Assembly: GCF_002869965.1 (NCBI RefSeq)
Contig: NZ_PEBS01000015.1
Span: 31,057-95,056, forward strand
Length of the DNA: 64,000 bases
Direction of reading: 5' to 3'
DNA from: Janthinobacterium sp. ROICE36
Lineage (GTDB): Bacteria > Pseudomonadota > Gammaproteobacteria > Burkholderiales > Burkholderiaceae_D
The translations under genes were made by a program, and so were the position numbers. Of this stretch, positions 8,927 through 16,924 are shown one piece after another. The notes beneath the pieces were generated by a model. The model searched no databases. It saw only the letters and a program-made list of their open reading frames with translations, and was not told the DNA's origin. Within the stretch, counting starts at the first letter, position 1; every line of letters begins with the position of its first letter.

Positions 8927-11900
8927 GCCCGCACGATGCGCGCCGGCAGTCCCTGCCGCACTGACGTGCCGGACACGGGGTCGACAAACACGTTCTTGTC
9001 GCCGCGGCTCGGGTCAGTCAATCCCAGGTCGTTCAGGTTGATGCCCGCGCCGATGGCCGGCTCGTCGGGCTGACGCGACTTGCCGATGCGGTGGGCCCGC
9101 GCGCCATGCTCCTTGTGGCCAAAGCCGTGCTCAATGGCGATCACGCCGCGCTGCACGCCATGGCGCAGCATCACCGTGGCCCTGGCCCTGCCGCCCGGCG
9201 TTTCCAGATAAATCTCATCGCCATTTTCCAGCTTCAGACGCGCTGCATCATCAGGATGCACGGCGACGGGATTGTCGGGATGGATGCCGCGCAAGCGCCG
9301 TGCGCCGATGCTGTAGGAGTTCTGCAGCGCCGATTTAAAACTGATCAACTCGAATGGCCACTCGCTGGCCGGGTAGGCCTTGCGCACGGGCGTGCCGTCG
9401 GCAAACGCCGCCACCCGCCAGGCGGGCGTACCGGGGAAGCGTTTTCCGCTCAAGCTGTTCTTGCTCACGCCCAGGCCCTCGTTGTACAGCATCATCGGTT
9501 TCAGGTAGCGGTGCGTGGACCAATCCTGCGGATACGGCGTCCCATCGGCCACCGGGGCAGGAGCTGCCGGCGCCTTGGCATTCGCGGGCGGCGGCAGACG
9601 CAGGCCGAACATCTCGCCATAGCTCTGATAACGTCCTCCCCGCGCCAGCATGAAGGCCACCTTGCGCCATTCTTCCGGCTTCAAGGTGCGCTCCAATTCG
9701 GGGCGGATGCGCGCCACGCCGGAAAGTTCGATGTCGTCGTCGCTCGCGTCAGGCACGGCCGTCTTGCCCTGCCAGGCGATGTTGGCGCCGCCGCGCAGAT
9801 ACCAGTCTTCCGCGCGCAGCAAGGGGAAGCGCTGGCCATCCATGTCCTGCAAAGCCTCCGGGCCGAAGCCCGGCAAGGCCATCGTTTTGGCCAGCGCGAT
9901 GAAGAACGATTCCATGCAGATGGTCTGGCCGTCCGGCGTTTTCTGCACGCGCGGCTCGACCACGGGCCAGCGCGCCGTGCTCATTTTGACGGGCATGCCA
10001 CCCCAGGCGCCGGCCCAGCCCCAGCTTTCATACAGCAAGGTATCGGGCAGCAGGTAGTCGGCAAACGCCGAGCTTTCATTGATGAAGGGGTCGATGGCGA
10101 CGATCAGGGGAATCTTCTTCGGATCGGCCAGCTCTTTGCCGATCTGCGCGCGCAAGCCCGTGATACCGTAGACGGGATTGCAGCTCCACAGTATCAGCGC
10201 CTTCAAGGTGTACGGGTAGCCGTTCATGGCGCTGGTGAGCCATTCGGTCGCCAGCGCAGGCGCATTCGGATACCACGGCGCCCTGGCCGGATACGCCTTG
10301 CCCGCTTCCTTCTTCAGCTTGAATTCCGTGGTCTTTTCATAGGGCACATTGCGCCCGATCGGCATGCCCGTCGCCTTGATCTCGCCGTCGAAACTCTCCA
10401 GGTTATAGCGCGGCCCAGGCCCCGCATCCTTGAAGCTGCCGCCATTGACCAGGGTGCCGCCCTTGCGGTTCAAATTGCCGATCAGGGTATTGAGCATGAC
10501 CAGTGCATAGGCGTTATAAAAACCGGCGCCCGACATCATGCCGCCATGCGCATTGACGGCCGCGCGCTTGCCGTGGCTGGCGAGTTCCTGCGCCAGGCCT
10601 TCGATGATGTCGCGAGGGATGCCGCAAGCGCTTGAATATTCATCCATGCTGTGGCGCTGCGCTTCCTCATTGAGCATCGTCATGGCCGTCTTCAGGTGCA
10701 GCGGCGTGCCGGCCACGTCCAGCGGACCATCGAAGAACAAGCGACCCTCGCCCTTGGCGGCATTGTGCGGCACGATGGCTTGCGTGGCAGCGTCGATCAC
10801 GCAAAATGCGTCGCCATCCTTGTAGCGCTCTTCTTCCGCCAATGCCACCGCGCCGATGTCGGACGCGCGCAGGTAGCGGCCGTCGCGCGGATGGCCTTTC
10901 TCATTGATGATCAAATGCGTGGCATTGCACCAGGCGGCCTCGCCTGCCGCTTCCGCCACCTTCAAGTTCGGCTGCGCGAGGAAGTGGCGATCATAGCGTT
11001 CGTGCTCGATGATCCAGCGTATCATCGCCATGGCCAGCGCGCCATCCGTGCCCGGCTTGATCGGCACCCAGCGGCTGCGGTCGCCCGCCGCCAGGCTGTC
11101 CGCATTCGTCAGCACCGGGTCGACGACGACGTAGCTGAAATCGCGCTTGCCCGAGCGGGCTTTCGCAATCAGCGTGCCCTGGCGCTTGAACGGATTGCCC
11201 GCGTTGCCCGGCGCCGTGCCCACAAAAATGCAAAATTCCGTATTCTCCAGGTCCACTTTCGCATGCGGCATTTTCTTCATGTCGCCGAACATGGCGCCCG
11301 AGCCGCTGCGGTAGGCGCCGCCGCAATACGAACCGTGATTGACCAGGTTCAAACTGCCGTACGACTGCTTGAAAAAGCGCGTGCCAAACGCCAGGCGGCC
11401 ATCGTCGGTGCTGCACATCAAGCCCACCTGATTGACTTGCGGGCCCAGTTCCGGCTGCGCCGGATCGATGGGCTTTTCCAGCTCGCGCAAGGCACGCAAG
11501 CCCTGCACATGGCCTTCGCCAAACAGGTCGCCACCTTCCGTCACTTCCTTCACCAGCTGGTCGAAGGCGATCGGTTCCCACTGGCCTCCGCCGCGCGGTC
11601 CCACGCGCTTCATGGGCGCCAGCACGCGGAACGGCGACTCCATCTGCTCCAGCACGCCATTGCCGCGGCCGCAAGCGGTGGAGCGCCCTTTCAAGCCCTT
11701 TTCCTGGAAGCGCGAGAGCGACACAAAACTGTCGCGTATCGAGGTCTGGTATGGCAGTGCCGGGTCGGCCGACATGGGGCTGTAGGGATTGCCCGCCACG
11801 CGCAGCACCTTGCCGCTTTTTTTATCCAGGCGCACGCGCACGCCGCAAAACGTGGTGCAGCCCATGCACATGGTGTAGCTGACCTGCTGCTCGGGATTGA

Positions 11901-12147
11901 CCGTCAATTTTCCCGTGGCGGTATCGACGGAAAACTCGGGCGGCAGAGAATTGCCGTGCAGTTTCTGCACAGGCTTGTCCTTGCCCAGCGCATGGTCGAC
12001 CATGCGGCCTGCCGTGGTGGAAAAGCTGGCGGCAAACGCGGCCAGGCCGCCGCCGATGGCGCCGTAGCGCAGCAGCTTGCGGCGCTTTTCGTTTTCGTCT
12101 TCAGGGACGTCGTTGCGGTCGTCGTTATTTGTGCGTTCGTTCATCAT
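8923..12147 (-). CDS. ttrA: Tetrathionate reductase catalytic subunit TtrA
   Basis: The molybdopterin enzyme subunit that reduces tetrathionate to thiosulfate on the periplasmic side. At 1074 residues it is the size of known TtrA. The N-terminus carries a twin-arginine-like segment KRRKLLR (residues 21-27) before a hydrophobic stretch, less canonical than in TtrB. A 4Fe-4S site is formed by Cys94, Cys97, Cys101 and probably Cys159, and a Cys in NHGSYCGG is the likely molybdenum ligand (inference from family). Molybdopterin-dinucleotide domains follow, with the C-terminal beta-barrel near the end. It is the last gene of ttrB-ttrC-ttrA, starting 7 bp after ttrC with a GAGGAG Shine-Dalgarno. Related arsenate or selenate reductases are the main alternative, but the TtrSR pair and the NrfD-type TtrC favour tetrathionate. 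Confidence 0.88.
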   Translation of the reverse strand: MMNERTNNDDRNDVPEDENEKRRKLLRYGAIGGGLAAFAASFSTTAGRMVDHALGKDKPVQKLHGNSLPPEFSVDTATGKLTVNPEQQVSYTMCMGCTTFCGVRVRLDKKSGKVLRVAGNPYSPMSADPALPYQTSIRDSFVSLSRFQEKGLKGRSTACGRGNGVLEQMESPFRVLAPMKRVGPRGGGQWEPIAFDQLVKEVTEGGDLFGEGHVQGLRALRELEKPIDPAQPELGPQVNQVGLMCSTDDGRLAFGTRFFKQSYGSLNLVNHGSYCGGAYRSGSGAMFGDMKKMPHAKVDLENTEFCIFVGTAPGNAGNPFKRQGTLIAKARSGKRDFSYVVVDPVLTNADSLAAGDRSRWVPIKPGTDGALAMAMIRWIIEHERYDRHFLAQPNLKVAEAAGEAAWCNATHLIINEKGHPRDGRYLRASDIGAVALAEEERYKDGDAFCVIDAATQAIVPHNAAKGEGRLFFDGPLDVAGTPLHLKTAMTMLNEEAQRHSMDEYSSACGIPRDIIEGLAQELASHGKRAAVNAHGGMMSGAGFYNAYALVMLNTLIGNLNRKGGTLVNGGSFKDAGPGPRYNLESFDGEIKATGMPIGRNVPYEKTTEFKLKKEAGKAYPARAPWYPNAPALATEWLTSAMNGYPYTLKALILWSCNPVYGITGLRAQIGKELADPKKIPLIVAIDPFINESSAFADYLLPDTLLYESWGWAGAWGGMPVKMSTARWPVVEPRVQKTPDGQTICMESFFIALAKTMALPGFGPEALQDMDGQRFPLLRAEDWYLRGGANIAWQGKTAVPDASDDDIELSGVARIRPELERTLKPEEWRKVAFMLARGGRYQSYGEMFGLRLPPPANAKAPAAPAPVADGTPYPQDWSTHRYLKPMMLYNEGLGVSKNSLSGKRFPGTPAWRVAAFADGTPVRKAYPASEWPFELISFKSALQNSYSIGARRLRGIHPDNPVAVHPDDAARLKLENGDEIYLETPGGRARATVMLRHGVQRGVIAIEHGFGHKEHGARAHRIGKSRQPDEPAIGAGINLNDLGLTDPSRGDKNVFVDPVSGTSVRQGLPARIVRA

Positions 12148-12154
12148 TAACTCC

Positions 12155-13267
12155 TCAGTGCGTGGCCATGGCAGGACGGCTGCGTGTAGCGATCGCGCGT
12201 CCCGCCCATGGCAAAAATTCCAGCATCAGCAACAGCAGCGCGATCCACAGGCCGGCCGTGCCGATGATCCCCAGCAAGCCGTCGTTCCCCATCGGCAGGT
12301 GGTAGTCGTACAGGCCCGCGCCCGTTTTCGGGATCGTCTGGCCGCCGATGAAAATCGTCCAGCGCATCATCCAGGCGCTATGCAGCGCGATCAGGCCATT
12401 CACCAGGCCACTACTGGCCGGGCGCCAGATGGCCAGGGCCATCGGCACGATGGACGACAGCACGGCCCAGACAGCTGTGAACTGCCATTGCGGCATGCCG
12501 GCCACCTGGGTAAAGGCCATGCTATGGCTGGCGCTCACGCCAGAGAGACTGACGAACAGCCAGCCGCCGCCCAGGGCCAGCACCAGCGCCAGCGACAGGG
12601 CCAGTGCGCGGTTCAGCGACACTTCCAGGGCCTTGTCGCGGCCTGGCAGGAAGCGGTTGAACAGCAGCGCCAGGCCAATGGCCCCGACAAAGGCCGTGGC
12701 GGCAAATTGCGCCGGCAGGAACGGCGTATACCACAGGGGACGGGCACGCACCACCATCACTTCCATGCCCGTGTACAGGCCCACAACAAAGGCGGCGAGC
12801 AAGGTGAAGGCGGCGGCAAAGCGGATGGCCCGCAGGGAGGCGGCGCCACCGCGCCCGGCCAGGCGGTACAGAAAGGCCAAACGGTCCTGGCCCTGGCCCC
12901 GTGTGGCGAAGTCCGGGCGCAGCGCCAGCCATGCGTACAGCATCAGACAGCCCAGGTAGAGGGGAATGAAGAACGAGCCCCACGACATCCACGACTGCGG
13001 CTGGAAGTAAATATAGAAGTGATAGAAGCGGCCCGGCCCGTGCAGGTCGGCCAGCAGCGCCACGGGCGCCGTCATGCCGCACACGAGAGATGCCAGCAGC
13101 GCGATGCGCCCCAGACGCTCATACGCCTTGCGGCCGAAGACGAAGTACGGCAAGGTCAGCATGAAGCTGCCATAACTGAGGCCGATGAGGAAAAAATACT
13201 GCACCGCCCACGGCAACCATGCTGCTTCGCGCGTGACGTTGATAATTTCGGTGATGTGGCTGTCCAT
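12155..13267 (-). CDS. ttrC: Tetrathionate reductase membrane subunit TtrC (NrfD family)
   Basis: A 370-residue polytopic membrane protein with about nine hydrophobic helices and no haem ligand motif, matching the NrfD/PsrC family of quinol-oxidising anchors. In the tetrathionate reductase complex it oxidises membrane quinol and passes electrons to TtrB. It starts 3 bp after the ttrB stop and ends 7 bp before ttrA, so the three genes form one operon in the same B-C-A order as the Salmonella locus. Confidence 0.88.
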   Translation of the reverse strand: MDSHITEIINVTREAAWLPWAVQYFFLIGLSYGSFMLTLPYFVFGRKAYERLGRIALLASLVCGMTAPVALLADLHGPGRFYHFYIYFQPQSWMSWGSFFIPLYLGCLMLYAWLALRPDFATRGQGQDRLAFLYRLAGRGGAASLRAIRFAAAFTLLAAFVVGLYTGMEVMVVRARPLWYTPFLPAQFAATAFVGAIGLALLFNRFLPGRDKALEVSLNRALALSLALVLALGGGWLFVSLSGVSASHSMAFTQVAGMPQWQFTAVWAVLSSIVPMALAIWRPASSGLVNGLIALHSAWMMRWTIFIGGQTIPKTGAGLYDYHLPMGNDGLLGIIGTAGLWIALLLLMLEFLPWAGRAIATRSRPAMATH

Positions 13268-13270
13268 GGT

Positions 13271-13981
13271 TTATTTCCCGTGTTTGCTCGGTTGCCAAAG
13301 TGTCGCTTCGCCCTCGACGTGACCGGCGAAGCGCGTGTCCAGTCCCAGGTAAAACACGTGGGGCTGGGTACCCTGTTCGGGTTTCAGCACTTTCACCTTG
13401 TTCTCGGCGAGCAGCTGGTGCACCATGCTTTCCGGGTCGTTCAGGTCGCCGAAGATGCGCGCGCCGCCGACGCAGGTTTCCACGCAGGCCGGCAGCAGGC
13501 CTTCGTCGACGCGGTGCGCGCAGAACGTGCATTTGTCGGCCTTGCCCGTTTCGTGGTTGATGAAACGTGCGTCGTACGGGCAGGCTTGCACGCAGTAGGC
13601 GCAGCCCACGCAGCGGTCGCCGTCGACGACGACAACGCCATCCTTGCGCTGGAAGGTGGCGCCCACGGGACAGACGGGAATGCAGGGGGGATTGGCGCAG
13701 TGGTTGCACAGGCGCGGCAGCATGTAGGTGCCGCAGCGGTTCTCTTCCTTCACTTCATAGGTCGAGACGACGGTGCGGAAGCTGTTTTCCGGCACGGCGT
13801 TTTCCATGATGCAGGAGACCGTGCATGCCTGGCAGCCGATGCATTTCTGCACATCGACCACCATCGCCCAGCGCTGCCCGCCATCGCCCTTCGTTGCAGC
13901 CTTGCTGGGCAGCGGCGCGATGGCCGCCCCGATGGTGACGGCTGGCAAGGCGCGCAAGAAACTACGGCGCGATTCAATCAT
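13271..13981 (-). CDS. ttrB: Tetrathionate reductase iron-sulfur subunit TtrB
   Basis: A 236-residue ferredoxin-type subunit carrying electrons from TtrC to TtrA. I chose the ATG at 13981 because an AAGGAGAG ribosome site lies just before it; a TTG 27 bases upstream keeps the frame open but lacks a site. The N-terminus is a classical Tat signal, SRRSFLR at residues 4-10, followed by a hydrophobic core and Ser-Lys-Ala-Ala. Four cysteine groups follow (KCIGCQACTVSC, CNHCANPPC, CVGCAYCVQAC and CTFC...CVETC), enough for four 4Fe-4S clusters. It is first in ttrBCA, so the operon promoter should lie between 13982 and 14126. I see no convincing FNR box there. Confidence 0.9.
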   Translation of the reverse strand: MIESRRSFLRALPAVTIGAAIAPLPSKAATKGDGGQRWAMVVDVQKCIGCQACTVSCIMENAVPENSFRTVVSTYEVKEENRCGTYMLPRLCNHCANPPCIPVCPVGATFQRKDGVVVVDGDRCVGCAYCVQACPYDARFINHETGKADKCTFCAHRVDEGLLPACVETCVGGARIFGDLNDPESMVHQLLAENKVKVLKPEQGTQPHVFYLGLDTRFAGHVEGEATLWQPSKHGK

Positions 13982-14126
13982 GACACTCTCCTTGACTATG
14001 GGCGGCAAGCCCTTGTTGACTTGCTGCCATGATAGAAAAGAAGGTGCTACGGGGCTATTGGGGTGATAGTGCGGGAGCCTAGATGATCATGCCAATTGAC
14101 AGAGGGAATGAATGGGGGTAATGCGC

Positions 14127-15263
14127 TTACAATTCGTCGAGCGAATACAGACGGCGGTGCTCGCGGATCGCGTAGCGGTCCGTCATGCCGGCGATGTAGT
14201 CGGCGATCTTGCGCGCCTGCAGCGTGACGTCGCCATCCTTGAGCTGATAGTCGGGCGGCAGCAAAGCCGGTTCGGCCATGAAGCTGTCGTACAGTTCGCG
14301 CACGATGCGGCTCGCTTTCACGCGCATGCGGTTGACCTGGTAGTGGCGGTACAGATTGGCCCGCAAGAAGCGCTTCAGCTCTGTCGCATCCGTTCGCATG
14401 GCGTCCGAAAAACGGATCAAGGGGGCACTGGCACGCACTTCGCTGACGTCGCGCGGCGCGGCGTCAGCTATCAAGCCTGTCGACGTGACGATCAAATCGT
14501 CGGCCAGCGCCGTGATCAGGCGACGCAGGGTTTCGTAGATGGCGCGCCGGCCCGACAGGCCTGGAAACGCCTGCTGCACCTCGCGCCACAAACGGCCGAA
14601 GAATTCCACCTCTTCCAGCTGGGCGATGGTGATCAGACCGGAACGCAGGCCGTCGTCGATATCGTGGCTGTTGTAGGCGATTTCATCGGCCAGGTTGGTC
14701 AGCTGCGCTTCCAGCGTCGGTTGCGTGCGGTCGATGAAACGCTGGGCCACGGGACCCAGTTCGCGCGCATGCGCCAGCGAGCAGTGTTTCAAAATACCTT
14801 CGCGCGTCTCGAACATCAGGTTCAAGCCGTCGAAGGCGCCGTAGTGCTCTTCCAGGGTATCGACCACGCGCAGGCTTTGCAGGTTGTGCTCGAAGCCGCC
14901 GTGCGCCTGCATGCATTCATTGAGCACGTCCTGGCCCACGTGGCCGAATGGCGTGTGGCCCAGATCATGCGCCAGCGCGATCGCTTCGACCAGGTCTTCG
15001 TTCAGGCGCAGGTTGCGCGCGATGGAGCGTCCCACCTGCGCCACTTCCAGGCTGTGGGTGAGGCGCGTGCGGAACAGGTCTCCCTCGTGGTTGAGGAAAA
15101 CCTGGGTCTTGTATTCAAGACGGCGGAAGGCCGAGGAATGGATGATGCGGTCGCGGTCGCGCTGGAACTGGCTGCGCGAGGCGTGTGCCGCTTCGGCAAA
15201 GCGACGTCCCTGCCCCTGTGCAGAATGGGCCGCATACGGGGCGAGGAAGTCTTCGGGGGTCAT
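14127..15263 (-). CDS. dgt: Deoxyguanosinetriphosphate triphosphohydrolase-like HD protein
   Basis: A 378-residue HD-domain hydrolase of the dGTPase type-2 group, which splits dNTPs to nucleoside and triphosphate. The metal-binding residues visible are His70 ([10 protein letters not shown]) and the His99-Asp100 pair in [12 protein letters not shown]. The length fits the shorter dGTPase-like class rather than the roughly 500-residue E. coli Dgt. The ATG lies inside the TGA of aroKB (ATGA), indicating translational coupling. In betaproteobacteria dgt commonly closes the pil-aroK-aroB cluster, as here. Confidence 0.9.
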   Translation of the reverse strand: MTPEDFLAPYAAHSAQGQGRRFAEAAHASRSQFQRDRDRIIHSSAFRRLEYKTQVFLNHEGDLFRTRLTHSLEVAQVGRSIARNLRLNEDLVEAIALAHDLGHTPFGHVGQDVLNECMQAHGGFEHNLQSLRVVDTLEEHYGAFDGLNLMFETREGILKHCSLAHARELGPVAQRFIDRTQPTLEAQLTNLADEIAYNSHDIDDGLRSGLITIAQLEEVEFFGRLWREVQQAFPGLSGRRAIYETLRRLITALADDLIVTSTGLIADAAPRDVSEVRASAPLIRFSDAMRTDATELKRFLRANLYRHYQVNRMRVKASRIVRELYDSFMAEPALLPPDYQLKDGDVTLQARKIADYIAGMTDRYAIREHRRLYSLDEL

Positions 15264-16912
15264 GCTTGCTGTACTCCGGCGGCCAGCGTGGCCAGCACCA
15301 GTTCATGCGACGCAGACGTGATGCACGGGCTACCCAGTGGTTTCAACAGGATGAACTTGATGGCGCCGCCCTCGTTTTTCTTGTCCACTTCCATCAGTTC
15401 CAGCCAGCGCTCGACACCCAGATCCGGCGCCTTGATCGGCAAGCCGGCGGCGGCGACGAGCTTGCGCACGCGCTCCACGGCTGCCTGGTCGATATAGCCC
15501 ATGCGGCAGGACAGGTCGGCCGCCATCACCATGCCGCAGCCGACGGCTTCGCCATGCAGCCAATGGCCATAGCCCAGGCCCGCCTCGATGGCGTGGCCGA
15601 AGGTGTGGCCGAAATTCAGGATGGCGCGCAAGCCGCCTTCGCGCTCGTCCTGGCGCACCACGTCAGCCTTGATTTCGCACGAACGGGCAATCGCATACGC
15701 CAAAGCCCCCTTGTCGCGTGCCATCAGCTTGGCCATGTTCGCCTCGATCCAGTCGAAGAAGCCAGCATCGATGATGGCGCCATGCTTGATCACTTCGGCC
15801 AGGCCGGCCGACAGCTCGCGCGCCGGCAGGGTTTCCAGGGTCGAGGTGTCGGCGATCACGGCACGCGGCTGGTAGAAGGCGCCGATCATGTTTTTGCCCA
15901 GCGGGTGGTTGATGCCCGTCTTGCCGCCGACGGAGGAATCGACCTGCGCCAGCAAGGTGGTGGGCACCTGCACGAAGCCGATGCCGCGCATGTAGCTGGC
16001 AGCCGCATAGCCGGTCAGGTCGCCGATCACGCCGCCGCCCAGCGCCACCAGGGTAGTCTTGCGGTCGCATTTATTGGCCAGCAGCGCATCGAAGATCTGC
16101 ATCAGGCTGGCCCAGTTTTTATATTCTTCGCCGTCCGGCAGGACGATGCAGATCACTTCGCGGCCATCGCTGGCCAGCGCCGCCTGCAGGCGGCCCAGGT
16201 AAAGGGGGGCGACGGTGGTATTGGTGACGATGGCCACCTTGTGCCCGCTGATATGGCGCAGCAGCGCATCGGCGTCGGCCAGCAAGCCGGGACCGATGGC
16301 GATCGGATAACTGCGTTCGTCGAGGTCTACGCTCAACAACATTTTGGATTGCTCGTTCATCGAAGGCTCTGCATGAATGACGCAGTTGGGCGAAGCCTCG
16401 CATTCGAGACTGGCCAGCTGCATCAGGATGGTCTGAACCATCGATTGTACGTTAGGACGGCCCGTGTCGATCACAATGTCGGCCACTTCCATGTAATGGG
16501 GCTCGCGCTGTGACGTCAATTCTTCCAGCTTGCGGCGCGGGTCGGCCGTCTGCAGCAGGGGGCGGTTCTTGTCGTGGCTGGTGCGCGCCAGGATGTTGCT
16601 GACGCTGGCACGCAGGTACACGACCGTGCCCCGCTCCTTCAGATAGGCGCGGCTGTCGGCGTTGAGGATGGCGCCGCCGCCGGTGGCCATGACGATGCCT
16701 TCCTGGGCGCTCAGGTCGCGGATGACCTCGGCCTCACGCCGGCGAAAGCTCGCTTCCCCCTCGATTTCAAAGATCCACGGGATGGTCGCTCCCGTGCGTG
16801 CCTCGATTTCGTGGTCGGAATCGACAAAGCGCAAGCCCAGTTTGCGCGCCAGAATGCGCCCGATCGTGGTTTTTCCTGCGCCCATGAGGCCTACTAAAAA
16901 CAGATTTTGCAT
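15260..16912 (-). CDS. aroKB: Fused shikimate kinase / 3-dehydroquinate synthase AroKB
   Basis: One uninterrupted 550-codon frame joins two shikimate pathway enzymes that are usually separate adjacent genes. Residues 1-170 are shikimate kinase: P-loop GLMGAGKT at 8-15, the shikimate-binding acidic residues Asp31 and Asp33, and the TGGGA loop. From about residue 190 the sequence is 3-dehydroquinate synthase, with the NAD-binding [12 protein letters not shown], the [17 protein letters not shown] segment and the metal-binding HGEAVG. A short linker of about 15-20 residues joins them. An ATG at 16360 (residue 185) could start AroB alone, but its ribosome site is poor, so a real fusion is likelier. 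It starts 12 bp after the Ig-like gene and overlaps dgt. Confidence 0.88.
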   Translation of the reverse strand: MQNLFLVGLMGAGKTTIGRILARKLGLRFVDSDHEIEARTGATIPWIFEIEGEASFRRREAEVIRDLSAQEGIVMATGGGAILNADSRAYLKERGTVVYLRASVSNILARTSHDKNRPLLQTADPRRKLEELTSQREPHYMEVADIVIDTGRPNVQSMVQTILMQLASLECEASPNCVIHAEPSMNEQSKMLLSVDLDERSYPIAIGPGLLADADALLRHISGHKVAIVTNTTVAPLYLGRLQAALASDGREVICIVLPDGEEYKNWASLMQIFDALLANKCDRKTTLVALGGGVIGDLTGYAAASYMRGIGFVQVPTTLLAQVDSSVGGKTGINHPLGKNMIGAFYQPRAVIADTSTLETLPARELSAGLAEVIKHGAIIDAGFFDWIEANMAKLMARDKGALAYAIARSCEIKADVVRQDEREGGLRAILNFGHTFGHAIEAGLGYGHWLHGEAVGCGMVMAADLSCRMGYIDQAAVERVRKLVAAAGLPIKAPDLGVERWLELMEVDKKNEGGAIKFILLKPLGSPCITSASHELVLATLAAGVQQA

Positions 16913-16924
16913 TTGCTGCGACAG

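Noticed and set aside
10651..12150. 499-codon plus-strand open frame opposite ttrA
   Set aside because: Antisense shadow; no ribosome site or domain.
12077..14032. 651-codon plus-strand open frame opposite ttrC and ttrB
   Set aside because: Shadow of the ttr operon, whose genes have clear cofactor motifs.
13982..14126. FNR-type site in front of ttrB
   Set aside because: No good TTGAT-N4-ATCAA match was found on reading this gap, so none is claimed.
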